The notes: generated by a model not told the origin, from the sequence alone. Counted from the stretch's first letter, positions 24,320 to 33,054 are shown. The stretch is 64,000 nt of DNA from Myxococcota bacterium (GCA_041389495.1 JAWKRT010000001.1:1612001-1676000); one strand, 5' to 3'. Numbers and translations: made by a program.

Positions 24320-25918
24320 TTAGTCGTAGACGCCGTCGACGGACCAGCGCCGCGCGGTCCAGTCGAAGCAGAGTCGCGCGACGACGCCGTCGCTCACCTG
24401 CACGTCGTAGTGATCGAGCGCATAGCGTTCGCCCTCGCTCCACCATCCGCCCGTGCTGCGCCACGGGCCGCTCGCGTGGACGACCTCGCCGCTCGTGACG
24501 GCGCTCGCGACGGCGACCGGCGCGCCGGCGTCGACGCGCACCCGCGCCGGCACGGGTGGGCGCAGTGCGCGAACGGCCGCGAGGGGCGGGCGCGCGTCCG
24601 TTCCCCGTTCGTCCCCGATGCGCGCGGTGTCGACGGGGCCGCCCGCGGCGCGGGCCTCGGCCGCGCGCGGCGCGAACGGCGCGAGGGCCCAGGCGTCGGG
24701 GCGGTGGACGTCGGCGACGCGCGGCGCGCCGACGCGCTCGCGCCCGCACAGCGCCTCGAGCTCGGCGAGCGTCGCGTCGAGCGCGGACGGGTCGGGGCCG
24801 CGCGGGCGGAACAGGTCGAGCTGGTCGCGTCGCACCGCCTCGCCCTCGGTCGCGAGCGCCACCGCGAGCACCGGCGCGCGCGGCGGGCTCGCCTCGAGCT
24901 CGCCGGCGAGCACGCGCATCCACACGCGCACGTCGAGCGTCGGCGCGGCGAGCCCGATGCGCCGCGCGTCGCGCGCGCGGCCCTCGAGCGCGAGCGCGAG
25001 CTCGAGCCGGCGCGTGGCGAGGCCGCGCACGGCGAGCCGCTCCGCGAGCCGCGCGGCGAGCCCGCGCAGCGCGAAGCGCAGCGGCTCGAGCCGGTCGATC
25101 GGCGCCTCGAGGTCGCAGGCCTCCTCGAGCCGCGCGTCGCGCGGCGCGGGCAGCGGCGGCTCGTCGTGCTCGCCGCGCGCGCGCGCGGCGAGCGCGCGCG
25201 CCTCGGGGCCGAGGCGCTGTGCGAGCGCGCGCCGCGGCAGGCGCAGGAGGTCGCCGACGCGCCGGATGCCGAGGCGCGTGAGGCGCTGTGCGAGCGCGTC
25301 GCTCGGCGCGAGCAGGTCGACGGGCAGCGCGGCGATCGCGCGCGCCTCCTCGTCGGGCCGCAGCGCGAGGAAGCCCGACGCGCGGGCCTCCGCGTGTGCG
25401 GCGCCGCGCGCCGCGGCCGCGAGCCGGCGCGCCACGCCGCGCGCCGCGAAGCGCGAGCTCGCGACGCCGACGAAGCCCGCGAGCCCGAGCGCGCCCGCGC
25501 GCGCGACGAGCGCCGACGCGAAGCCGTTCTCGGACGCGTACAGCGTCGCGGTTCCCGTCGCGTCGACGAAGACGGCGGCCTCGGCGGCGAACGGCGGCGC
25601 CTCGCGCGGGGCGAGCTCGGCGCGCGGCGCGAGGGCGAGCGCGGCGTCGAGCAGGCTCTGGCGCGCGCTCTGCTCGAGCGCGGCCGAGGCCGGCCGCACG
25701 ACGAGCCCGGCGCAGGCCGCGCGCGCGCGGGCGACGGTCTGCGCCGCGCGCACGCCCGCGCGCGTCGCCGCCTCGGAGACGGCGACGATCTCCGCGCGCC
25801 CGTCGTCGCCGGTCGCGACGACGAAGGGGCGGCCCGCGAGCTCGGGGTGGGCGCGTCGCTCGGCCTGCACGAGGAAGTCCGGCGCCAGCAGGCAGGCGAC
25901 GCGCCGCTGCGCGCTCAT
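24320..25918 (-). CDS. imuB: ImuB, Y-family-like mutasome subunit
   Basis: Non-catalytic Y-family relative that links ImuA and DnaE2 to the sliding clamp. 532 residues. The N-terminus (RRVACLLAPDFLVQAERR) and 'AAVFVDATGTATLY' align with the polymerase palm, but the acidic DxD and DE pairs needed for catalysis are absent, as in known ImuB. A beta-clamp motif QLDLF occurs in RRDQLDLFRP. The C-terminal domain ends in a WSEGERYALDHYDVQVSDG region typical of the family. Its ATG overlaps the imuA stop by 4 bp. Confidence 0.93.
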   Translation of the reverse strand: MSAQRRVACLLAPDFLVQAERRAHPELAGRPFVVATGDDGRAEIVAVSEAATRAGVRAAQTVARARAACAGLVVRPASAALEQSARQSLLDAALALAPRAELAPREAPPFAAEAAVFVDATGTATLYASENGFASALVARAGALGLAGFVGVASSRFAARGVARRLAAAARGAAHAEARASGFLALRPDEEARAIAALPVDLLAPSDALAQRLTRLGIRRVGDLLRLPRRALAQRLGPEARALAARARGEHDEPPLPAPRDARLEEACDLEAPIDRLEPLRFALRGLAARLAERLAVRGLATRRLELALALEGRARDARRIGLAAPTLDVRVWMRVLAGELEASPPRAPVLAVALATEGEAVRRDQLDLFRPRGPDPSALDATLAELEALCGRERVGAPRVADVHRPDAWALAPFAPRAAEARAAGGPVDTARIGDERGTDARPPLAAVRALRPPVPARVRVDAGAPVAVASAVTSGEVVHASGPWRSTGGWWSEGERYALDHYDVQVSDGVVARLCFDWTARRWSVDGVYD

Positions 25919-26694
25919 GCGGCGCGCTCGTCGCGCGGCGTCCGCACGCGCACGCCGCGCCCCGCGGCGGCCGGCGCCGTGCGGTGCCGCACGAGCGCGA
26001 CCTCGAGCTCGAGCCCCTCGAGCAGCGTCGGCGCCTCGCTCCAGCGCGCGGGATGGCGCGCGAGCGCGAGCGCGACGTCGGCGGCGCTGCCGGCGACGCG
26101 TTCGTCGGCGAGCACGACGAGCGCGCGCGCCGCCGCCTGCGCCGCGCGCGCGAGCCGCCGCCAGGCGTTCGGGTCGCGCACCGCGCCGCGCGCGGGAGCG
26201 AGCCCCAGGTCGAGCACGACCAGCGGGAAGCCGTCGGTCTCGAGCAGCCGCGCGGCGATGCGCAGCGTCTCGTCGCCGGCGCGCGGGCGCGCCCAGAGCA
26301 CGCGCTCGAGCGCCGCACCCGCGTCGTCGGCCGAGATCGGGTCGAAGGCGTCGGCGGCGTCGATCCAGGCCGCGCAGTGGCCGGCCCGGGTCGCGCGCGC
26401 GACGAGCGCGAGCGCGACGGAGGTGCGGCCGGACGAGGCCGGCCCGGCGATCTCGCTCAGCCCGGCGCGCGGCAGGCCGCCGCCGAGCAGGGCGTCGACC
26501 TCGGTGAGGCCGGTGGGCCAGGGCGCGGCGCCGCTCGCGTCGCCGGCCGCCGGGCCGCGCCGCAGCTGCGAGCCGAGCGCGCGCACGAGCGCGTCGAGCC
26601 GCGCCGCGCGATCGGCGGGGGCGGCGGATGCGGCAGGGGAGGCGTCGGACGCGGGGCGCGCCCGGGCGAGCCGGTGCGGGGGGCCGGGGGGCAT
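25915..26694 (-). CDS. imuA: ImuA, RecA-like mutasome subunit
   Basis: RecA/SulA-related protein required for DnaE2-dependent mutagenesis. ATG 26694 gives 259 residues beginning PPGPPHRLAR. A TTG 12 codons upstream would be translated through the promoter element, so 26694 is preferred. A degenerate Walker-like loop reads GPASSGRTSVALAL, and the fold continues with LEVDG-like strands (LETDGFPLVVLDLG). A leaderless transcript is likely, since the -10-like GAAGAT is 6 nt upstream. First gene of the imuA-imuB operon. Confidence 0.9.
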   Translation of the reverse strand: MPPGPPHRLARARPASDASPAASAAPADRAARLDALVRALGSQLRRGPAAGDASGAAPWPTGLTEVDALLGGGLPRAGLSEIAGPASSGRTSVALALVARATRAGHCAAWIDAADAFDPISADDAGAALERVLWARPRAGDETLRIAARLLETDGFPLVVLDLGLAPARGAVRDPNAWRRLARAAQAAARALVVLADERVAGSAADVALALARHPARWSEAPTLLEGLELEVALVRHRTAPAAAGRGVRVRTPRDERAA

Positions 26695-26700
26695 GCGGCG

Positions 26701-26730
26701 ATCTTCGCCTTTTGTTCGCCTCCGGGTCAA
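26701..26730 (-). promoter_or_regulatory. imuA promoter with overlapping SOS-type operator
   Basis: On the minus strand: TTGACC (26730-26725), 18-bp spacer, GAAGAT (26706-26701). Within it GAAC (26717-26714), N7, GAAG (26706-26703), a near match to a GAAC-N7-GAAC LexA box covering spacer and -10. The block GTTCGCCTCCGGG (plus-strand sense) is identical in the dnaE2 promoter. Confidence 0.68.
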
Positions 26731-26790
26731 GCCCGTCCCGTCGCAGCGGGAAACGGGGCGGAAGCGGGGCGGGGGCCGCGCCGGCGGCGA

Positions 26791-27411
26791 TCAGCGGTGC
26801 AGGAAGGTGCGGCCGTCGGCGATCCGCACGCGCCCCTCGGCGATCAGGCGGATCGCCTCGGGCACGAGCCGCCGCTCGGCGGCCTGGACGCGTGCCGCGA
26901 GCGCGTCGGGCGTGTCGCTCTCGAGCACGGGCACCGCCTCCTGCAGCAGGATCGGGCCGCGGTCGTAGGCGTCGTCGGTGAAGTGCACGGTCGCGCCGCT
27001 CACCTTCGCGCCCTTCGCGAGCACGGCTTCGTGCACGCGGTGGCCGTAGAAGCCCGGGCCGCTGAAGGCGGGGATGAGCGCGGGGTGCACGTTGATCGCG
27101 CGGCCGTCGTACTTGCCGCGCGACTGGAAGAGCGAGAGGAAGCCGAGCAGCGCGACGAGGTCGACCTCGTGGCGTGCGAGCTCGGCGTGGAGCGCGTCGT
27201 TGAAGGCGTCGATGTCGCGCAGCGCGCGCCGCGACACGACGGCCGTCGGCACGCCGCGGCGGCGCGCGCGCTCGAGGCCGAACGCGTCCTCCTTCGACGA
27301 GATCGCGACGACGACCCGCGCGGGCAGCCCGCGGTCGATGTGCTCGAAGAGGTTCTCGAGGCTCGTGCCGCTGCCCGACAGCAGGACGGCGACGCGCAGC
27401 GGCGCCGTCAT
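26791..27411 (-). CDS. purN: phosphoribosylglycinamide formyltransferase
   Basis: Third step of purine synthesis: formylates GAR using 10-formyltetrahydrofolate. 206 residues. N-terminal phosphate loop LLSGSGTSLENL. Catalytic Asn107 and His109 in INVHPALIPAF and Asp146 in VHFTDDAYD match E. coli N106/H108/D144. The phrase NVHPALIPAFSGPGFYG is slightly divergent from the common NIHPSLLPAF-G. It follows metF by one base, placing two folate one-carbon enzymes in one operon. Confidence 0.95.
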   Translation of the reverse strand: MTAPLRVAVLLSGSGTSLENLFEHIDRGLPARVVVAISSKEDAFGLERARRRGVPTAVVSRRALRDIDAFNDALHAELARHEVDLVALLGFLSLFQSRGKYDGRAINVHPALIPAFSGPGFYGHRVHEAVLAKGAKVSGATVHFTDDAYDRGPILLQEAVPVLESDTPDALAARVQAAERRLVPEAIRLIAEGRVRIADGRTFLHR

Positions 27412-27412
27412 G

Positions 27413-28300
27413 TCAGGCGGAGCGCGCGCCGTCCGCCGCGCCGAAGAGCGCCGCGTGGATGCGACGCGTCGCCGGCGAGCGGTTCAGCGTGTAGAAGTGG
27501 AGTCCGGGGGCGCCGCGCGCGAGCAGGTCGCGGCACTGCCCGGTCGCCCACTCGACGCCGACCGCCGCGACCGCCTCGTCGCCGCTCGCCGCGTCGAGCC
27601 GGCGGTCGAGCTCGGCCGGGATCTTCGCGTTCGAGAGCTGCGCCATGCGCCGCACGTTCGACGCGCTCACGATCGGCATGATGCCGGGCACGATCGGCAC
27701 GCGGACGCCGGCGGCGCGCGCGCGGTCGACGAAGCGGAAGTAGTCGTCGTTCGCGAAGAAGAGCTGCGTGATGAGGAAGTCGGTGCCGGCGGCGACCTTG
27801 CGCACGAGGTGGCGGAGGTCGTCGTCCGCGGAGAGCGCGCGCGGATGCACTTCCGGATAGCAGCCCCCGCCGATCGAGAACGACCACGGCCCCTGTCGGA
27901 TGAAGGCGACGAGCTCGCTCGCATAGGCGAACGCGTCGCTCGGCGGCGCGAACTGCGGCTCGTCGGCCGGCGGGTCGCCGCCGAGCGCGAGCACGTTCTC
28001 GATGCCGGCGCGCTCGAGCCCGTCGAGGATGTTCGCGATCTCGGCGCGCGAATAGCTGATGCACGGCAGGTGGCACATCGCGGTGACGCCGGTGTCGTGC
28101 TGGATCCGCTTCACGAGGTCGATCGTCTTGTCGCGCGTGCCGCCGCCCGCGCCCATCGTGACGGACACGAAGTCGGGCGCGACGTGCGCGAGCTCGGCGA
28201 TCGTGCGGAACAGCGATGCGAAGCCCGCCTCCGTCTTCGGCGGGAAGAACTCGAACGAGATGACGGGACGTCCGTTGCCGTACAGGTCCGCGATGCGCAT
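27413..28300 (-). CDS. metF: 5,10-methylenetetrahydrofolate reductase
   Basis: FAD enzyme making 5-methyl-THF for methionine synthesis. 295 residues from ATG 28300, the usual bacterial length. N-terminal SFEFFPPKTEAG holds the catalytic glutamate. Also MGAGGGTRDKTIDLV, VLALGGDPP, and TDFLITQLFFAND. Its stop is separated from the purN ATG by a single base. No Shine-Dalgarno sequence is present; a TAGACT hexamer sits 8 nt upstream of the ATG. Confidence 0.95.
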   Translation of the reverse strand: MRIADLYGNGRPVISFEFFPPKTEAGFASLFRTIAELAHVAPDFVSVTMGAGGGTRDKTIDLVKRIQHDTGVTAMCHLPCISYSRAEIANILDGLERAGIENVLALGGDPPADEPQFAPPSDAFAYASELVAFIRQGPWSFSIGGGCYPEVHPRALSADDDLRHLVRKVAAGTDFLITQLFFANDDYFRFVDRARAAGVRVPIVPGIMPIVSASNVRRMAQLSNAKIPAELDRRLDAASGDEAVAAVGVEWATGQCRDLLARGAPGLHFYTLNRSPATRRIHAALFGAADGARSA

Positions 28301-28308
28301 GGCGGCGC

Positions 28309-28314
28309 AGTCTA
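28309..28314 (-). promoter_or_regulatory. -10-like element, leaderless start of metF
   Basis: TAGACT on the minus strand ends 8 nt before the metF ATG. The intervening GCGCCGCC has no ribosome-binding sequence. Confidence 0.4.
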
Positions 28315-28377
28315 CCACCGCGCAGCATTGACGCCCCCGCACCGGACGGCGAGACTGCGCCGCTCGCGGAGGCGCCC

Positions 28378-29349
28378 ATGTCGATTCTCGTGAGCGGATC
28401 GGTCGCGTACGACCACATCATGGTCTTCGAGGACCGCTTCAAGCACCACATCCTGCCCGACAAGGTCCACGTGCTGAACGTGTCGTTCGTCGTGCCGACG
28501 CTCGACAAGCGCTGGGGCGGCACGGCGGCGAACATCGCCTACAACCTGCGCATCGTGGGCGAGGACCCGATCGTGCTCGCCACCGCCGGGCGCGACTTCG
28601 ATCCGTACCTCGAGCACATGCGCGCGTGCGGGCTGCGCACGGACGGCGTGCTCGTGCTCGGCGACGCGATGACGGCGCAGGCGTTCATCACGACCGATCT
28701 CGACGACAACCAGATCACGGCGTTCCACCCCGGCGCGATGACGCGCGCGCACGAGGCGAAGATCTCGTCGGTCGCCGACGCGGGGCGCGTGCGCGTCGGC
28801 ATCGTCGCGCCGAACGGCAAGCAGGCGATGCAGGAGCACGCCGCGGCGCTCAAGTCCGCGGGCACGACCTGCGTCGTCGACCCCGGCCAGGCGCTGCCGC
28901 TGTTCGACGGCGACGAGCTGCTCGCGCTGCTCGACGGCGCGTCCGTCTACGTCGTGAACGACTACGAGTGGGCGCTCACGCTCGAGAAGACGGGCGAGAG
29001 CGCGGAGGCGATCGCCGAGCGCGTCGGCGCGGTCGTCATCACGCGCGGCGGCGAGGGCTCGGAGCTGCGGCGCGGCGGTCGCACCGACGCGGCGGTGTCG
29101 CTCGCCTCGGAGCGCTGCGTCGTCCCGGCGGTGAAGGCCCTCGCGATCGTCGACCCGACGGGCTGCGGAGACTCGTACCGCGCGGGCCTCCTGCACGCGC
29201 TGCACCGCGGCCTCCCGCTCGAGACGGGCGCGCGCATCGGGTCGCTGTTCGGCGCGCTCAAGATCGCGCGCCCCGGCCCGCAGAGCATTCCGCTCGACGC
29301 CGCCGCGTTCCGCGAACGCTATGTGCGGGAGTACGGCGAAGGCTTCTGA
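28378..29349 (+). CDS. PfkB-family carbohydrate/nucleoside kinase
   Basis: 323 residues of the ribokinase superfamily. N-terminal SILVSGSVAYDHI, the glycine pair GGTAANIAYNL (substrate lid) and the C-terminal anion hole with catalytic base DPTGCGDSYRAGLL are intact. The length and the DRFKHHILPDKVH segment resemble bacterial adenosine-kinase-type members (AdoK group), so adenosine salvage is a reasonable guess; a sugar substrate cannot be excluded. Start ATG has GGAGG 6 nt upstream. It is divergent from metF. Confidence 0.85.
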   Translation: MSILVSGSVAYDHIMVFEDRFKHHILPDKVHVLNVSFVVPTLDKRWGGTAANIAYNLRIVGEDPIVLATAGRDFDPYLEHMRACGLRTDGVLVLGDAMTAQAFITTDLDDNQITAFHPGAMTRAHEAKISSVADAGRVRVGIVAPNGKQAMQEHAAALKSAGTTCVVDPGQALPLFDGDELLALLDGASVYVVNDYEWALTLEKTGESAEAIAERVGAVVITRGGEGSELRRGGRTDAAVSLASERCVVPAVKALAIVDPTGCGDSYRAGLLHALHRGLPLETGARIGSLFGALKIARPGPQSIPLDAAAFRERYVREYGEGF

Positions 29350-29350
29350 C

Positions 29351-30616
29351 GTGGACACGGCGCCCCGCGACCGCGGTCGCGACCTCGCGTGGTTCGGGCT
29401 CGGCATCGCGCTGCCGGTGCCGTGGGTCGTCGCGAGCGCCGTCGGTGGACTCGGCCTCCCGGCGGGCTGGGTCGCCGTGCTGTCGGGCCTCGCGATCCTG
29501 GGCGCGGCCTTCATGCTGTCGTGGTCGTGCGAGATCGGCGAGCGCTACATCCCGCAGGCGTTCGCACTGCTCGTGCTCGCACTCGTCGGCGTGCTGCCCG
29601 AGTACGCGGTCGACCTCTCGTTCGCGTGGAAGGCGGGCGAGGATCCCGCCTGGGCGCACTACGCCGTCGCCAACATGACGGGCGCCAACCGGCTCTTGAT
29701 CGGCGTCGGCTGGGCGGCGGTCGTGCTGATCACGTGCTGGAAGTCGGGCACGCGCGAGCTCGAGATCGCGCACGGGCAGCGCCTCGAGCTGCGCTTCCTG
29801 ATCTGGGCGACGCTCTACTCGTTCGTCATCCCGCTCAACGGGAAGATCGACCTGCTCGACGCCGTCGTGCTGCTCGGCCTCTTCGGCGCCTACGTCGTCG
29901 CGGCGATGCGCGGCGACCGCCACGAGGAGGAGGAGCTGCTCGGGCCGGCGCTGCTGATCGACGTGAACTTCAGCGACCTCGGGCGCCGCCTGTGGGCCGT
30001 CTTCCTGTTCGGTTGCGCGGGCTGGTCGATCTGGGTGTCGGCCGAGCCCTTCGCGCACAGCCTCGTGATGGTCGGGCGGAGCTCGGCGATCGACGAGTTC
30101 CTGCTCGTGCAGTGGGTCGCGCCGCTCGCGTCGGAGTCGCCGGAGTTCGTGGTCGCGCTGCTCTTCGCGCTGCGCGTGCGCGGGTCGATCGGCATCGGCG
30201 CGCTCGTCTCGTCGAAGGTGAACCAGTGGACGCTGCTCGTCGGCGCGCTGCCGCTCGCCTTCATGCTGTCGTCGGGAGGCTGGAGCGGGCTCCCGCTCGA
30301 CGAGCGCCAGACGCACGAGCTGTACCTGACGTCGGCGCAGTCGCTCTTCGCGGCGATCCTGCTGGCGGACCTCGCGTTCTCGCGCGCCGAGGCGATCGCG
30401 CTCTTCGCGCTGTTCGCCGTGCAGCTCCTGCTGCCCTCGACGCACGTGTGGTTCACGTGGCTCTACCTCGCGGGTGCCGCGGGCCTCCTGCTCTTCGGGC
30501 CGCGCGCGAAGACGCGCGGCTTCCTCTCGCTCGTCACCTCGCTGCCGTCGAGCGACCGCGCCGCGCGGCGTGCGTCGGGGAGCGGCGCGGGGAGCGCCTC
30601 GGCGCCCGGCGCGTGA
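29351..30616 (+). CDS. CaCA-superfamily cation exchanger (Ca2+ or Na+/H+)
   Basis: Integral membrane antiporter, 421 residues from GTG 29351, about ten hydrophobic segments. The two inverted alpha-repeats that form the ion pathway are visible: VLPEYAVDLSFAW...NMTGANRLLIG in the first half and ASESPEFVVALLFAL...SSKVNQWTLLVG in the second, each with its acidic residue. A soluble loop (RGDRHEEEELLGP) lies between them. Ion specificity cannot be read from sequence. It begins right after the PfkB kinase stop and overlaps the next gene by 4 bp. Confidence 0.85.
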   Translation: MDTAPRDRGRDLAWFGLGIALPVPWVVASAVGGLGLPAGWVAVLSGLAILGAAFMLSWSCEIGERYIPQAFALLVLALVGVLPEYAVDLSFAWKAGEDPAWAHYAVANMTGANRLLIGVGWAAVVLITCWKSGTRELEIAHGQRLELRFLIWATLYSFVIPLNGKIDLLDAVVLLGLFGAYVVAAMRGDRHEEEELLGPALLIDVNFSDLGRRLWAVFLFGCAGWSIWVSAEPFAHSLVMVGRSSAIDEFLLVQWVAPLASESPEFVVALLFALRVRGSIGIGALVSSKVNQWTLLVGALPLAFMLSSGGWSGLPLDERQTHELYLTSAQSLFAAILLADLAFSRAEAIALFALFAVQLLLPSTHVWFTWLYLAGAAGLLLFGPRAKTRGFLSLVTSLPSSDRAARRASGSGAGSASAPGA

Positions 30617-31761
30617 GCGCGCCGGCGCGCGCCGCGGACGGCGTCGACGTCGTCGTCGTCGGCGCGGGCGTCGTCGGGCTCGCGAGCGCGGCGGCGCTCG
30701 CGAGCGCGGGGCGCGGCGTCGTCGTGCTCGAGCGCGCGGCGCGCATCGCGACGGCGACGACGAGCCGCAACAGCGGCGTGCTGCACGCCGGGCTCTACTA
30801 CCCGCCCGGCTCGCTCGCCGCGCACGCGTGCGTCGAGGGGCGCGCGCTCACCGTCGCGCGCTGTCGCGAGCGCGGCATCGACTGGCGCGAGACGGGCAAG
30901 CTCGTCGTCGCGTGCGCGCCCGACGAGGTGCCGCGGCTCGAGGCGCTCGCCGCCAACGCGCGCGCGTGCGGGGCGCCGGACGTCGAGCTCGTCGACGCGG
31001 CGTTCGCGAGCGCGCGCGAGCCGCACGTGCGCGCGGTCGCCGCGCTGTGGTCGCCGCGCACGGGCATCGTCGACGCCGTCGGCCTCGCGGCGTCCTTCGC
31101 GGCGGAGGCGGAGGCTTCGGGCGCGGCGTGTCTCACGTCGCGCGAAGTGGTCGGGCTCGCGCGCACGCGCGACGGGTGGCGCGTCGACGTGCGCGAGCCC
31201 GACGGCGCGCGCGGCGCGATCGCCGCGCTCGCGGTCGTCGACGCGGCCGGCCTCGAGGCCGACCGCGTGGCCGCGCTCGCCGGCATCGACGTCGACGCCG
31301 CCGGCCTGCGCCTGCACCCGTGCAAGGGGAGCTACTTCGCGCTCGCGCCCGGAGCGCCGCTCGCGTTCCGCGGGCTCGTGTATCCGCTGCCGGCCGGCGG
31401 CGGGCTCGGCGTGCACGCGACGCTCGACCTCGGCGGGCGCGTGCGCTTCGGCCCGGACGCGGAGTACGTCGCGCCCGAGGCGCGCGACGACGTGCGCGTC
31501 GACCCGGCGAAGGCCGCCGCGTTCGCGCGCGCGATCGCGCGCTATGCGCCCGGCATCCGCGAGGAGTGGCTCGCGCCGGACGACGCCGGTGTGCGGCCCA
31601 AGCTCGCGGGGCCGGGCGAGCCGTTCCGCGACTTCGTGGTGCGCGAGGAGAGCGCGCACGGCGCGCCGGGCTTCGTGAGCTGCGTCGGGATCGAGTCGCC
31701 CGGGCTCACCGCCGCCGCGTCGCTCGCGCGCCGCGTGGCCGCGCTGCTCGCGTCACTCTGA
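30613..31761 (+). CDS. lhgO: L-2-hydroxyglutarate dehydrogenase/oxidase-like FAD enzyme
   Basis: Oxidises L-2-hydroxyglutarate to 2-oxoglutarate, passing electrons to quinone. 382 residues from GTG 30613. N-terminal FAD fold VVVVGAGVVGLASAAAL; family signature TTSRNSGVLHAGLYYPPGS; later HPCKGSYFAL and C-terminal GIESPGLTAAASLA. These match LhgO/YgaF rather than generic DadA-type oxidases. GTGA overlap with the exchanger gene. Its last 9 bp overlap the convergent phosphatase gene. Confidence 0.88.
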   Translation: MSAPARAADGVDVVVVGAGVVGLASAAALASAGRGVVVLERAARIATATTSRNSGVLHAGLYYPPGSLAAHACVEGRALTVARCRERGIDWRETGKLVVACAPDEVPRLEALAANARACGAPDVELVDAAFASAREPHVRAVAALWSPRTGIVDAVGLAASFAAEAEASGAACLTSREVVGLARTRDGWRVDVREPDGARGAIAALAVVDAAGLEADRVAALAGIDVDAAGLRLHPCKGSYFALAPGAPLAFRGLVYPLPAGGGLGVHATLDLGGRVRFGPDAEYVAPEARDDVRVDPAKAAAFARAIARYAPGIREEWLAPDDAGVRPKLAGPGEPFRDFVVREESAHGAPGFVSCVGIESPGLTAAASLARRVAALLASL

Positions 31762-32616
31762 GCGCGCGGCGTCGGGCGCGACCCACGCGGCGACCGCCAC
31801 GTTGTCGCCGCTCCGGCGGCGCCGGTGCGCGGCGAGCGCGGCCTCGGCGAGTGCGCGCGCGAAGCGCTGTGCCCGGCAGGCCGGCGGCACGGCGACGCCC
31901 CGTGCGACGGCGAGCGCTTCGGCGACCGCCTCCTCGGGGTGATCGACGCCGATGCCGACCTCGGAGAGCCCGTCCGTCGCGAGCGCGAGCGCGCGCAGGC
32001 CGCCGAGCGGCGCGCAGCCGAGCGCGGTGTTGGCGCGGTGCCACGTCTCCTCGGGGAGGCCGAGGAAGTGCGGCGACGCGTGCGCGCCGAGCGCCGCCCA
32101 GCCGCGCTCCTCGACGCGCTCCGCGGCGCACGCCAGCACGTGGCTGTCGCCGACGCCGGCCCACGCGACGAGGTCGTCGCCGGGGCGCACGAGCGCGATC
32201 GCGAGCGTCGTCGGCGCGGGCGGGAGCCGGCGCGCGGCGGCGTCGGCGATCGCGCGCGCGCTCGCCGTCTGCAGCGCGGCGTAGAGCCAGTCGTTCCACG
32301 CGCGGCCCGCGTCCGCTCCGCCCGCGACCGGCGGCGTCGCCGCGCACGCCGCGGGCGCGATCGCATCGACGACCGCGGCGATCGCGGCCTCCGCGCCGTG
32401 CGCGCCGTCGTGGCCGTCAGCCACCGCGAGCAGGACGCCGCCCGCGCCCTCCGCGAAGGCGGCGGCGTCCTCGTTGGGCTCGGTGTGGTCGTAGACCTTG
32501 GCCGCGCCGCCGCGCGAGAGGGCGATGGCGCACGCGCCCTGCGCGACGCCCTCGACGCTCCCGACCTCGACGCAGCGCGCGCCGAGCAGGCGGTGCGCGC
32601 GCGGCGCGTCGCTCAC
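31753..32616 (-). CDS. PP2C-type serine/threonine protein phosphatase
   Basis: 287 residues from GTG 32616. Metal-binding motifs of the PPM/PP2C family: ADGHDGAHGAEAA, WAGVGDSHVLA, ALATDGLSEVG and the C-terminal SGDNVAVAAW. No transmembrane segment or sensor domain. The start overlaps the stop of the [2Fe-2S] protein gene by 4 bp (GTGA), so both are one unit. No Ser/Thr kinase gene is in the window. The substrate is unknown. Confidence 0.88.
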   Translation of the reverse strand: MSDAPRAHRLLGARCVEVGSVEGVAQGACAIALSRGGAAKVYDHTEPNEDAAAFAEGAGGVLLAVADGHDGAHGAEAAIAAVVDAIAPAACAATPPVAGGADAGRAWNDWLYAALQTASARAIADAAARRLPPAPTTLAIALVRPGDDLVAWAGVGDSHVLACAAERVEERGWAALGAHASPHFLGLPEETWHRANTALGCAPLGGLRALALATDGLSEVGIGVDHPEEAVAEALAVARGVAVPPACRAQRFARALAEAALAAHRRRRSGDNVAVAAWVAPDAARSE

Positions 32617-33047
32617 GCGCCCTCGGAGCCGGGAAGCGGGGCGGGGTCGTCGTCGAACAGCTCGTTCGTGGCGATCACGAGGTCGGCGACGGGGGTTCCC
32701 CCGATCAGGTGCTCCTGGATGATGCGCTCGAGGTTCTGCGGCGTCGCCTTGCGGTACCACGTGCCGTCCGGGTAGACGAGCGCGATCGGTCCCTGCATGC
32801 ACACGCGCAGGCACTCGGCCTTCGTCCGGAAGACGCCGCCCGCGCGGTCGACGAGCCCGAGCTCCTTGAGCCTCGCCTTCAGGAACTGCCACGCCTCCTG
32901 CTGCAGCGCGGGCGGCGCGCAGTCGCCGCCCGTGCAGAGGAAGACGTGACGTCGGTAGTCGCCGACGTGCAGCTCGTCGAGCTTGGCGGCGACGCGCGCC
33001 GCACCGGGAAACGCGGGCTCGGACGGAGCGCGGGTGGAGTCGGGCAT
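32613..33047 (-). CDS. thioredoxin-fold [2Fe-2S] ferredoxin-like protein
   Basis: 144 residues from ATG 33047. The four cluster cysteines follow the thioredoxin-like ferredoxin pattern: C-x4-C in FLCTGGDCAPP and C-x3-C in KAECLRVCMQG. The ending FxxDGTWY-x-x-x-x-P-x-x-x-x-x-I-I-x-E-H is the usual C-terminus. It is probably a soluble electron carrier. It is co-translated with a PP2C phosphatase, an unusual partner. A TATACT hexamer 7 nt before ATG suggests a leaderless transcript. Confidence 0.88.
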   Translation of the reverse strand: MPDSTRAPSEPAFPGAARVAAKLDELHVGDYRRHVFLCTGGDCAPPALQQEAWQFLKARLKELGLVDRAGGVFRTKAECLRVCMQGPIALVYPDGTWYRKATPQNLERIIQEHLIGGTPVADLVIATNELFDDDPAPLPGSEGA

Positions 33048-33054
33048 GCCGGGT

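Noticed and set aside
26695..26730. Longer imuA from the TTG at 26730
   Set aside because: The added codons are exactly the promoter/operator shared with dnaE2, so this DNA is regulatory, not coding.
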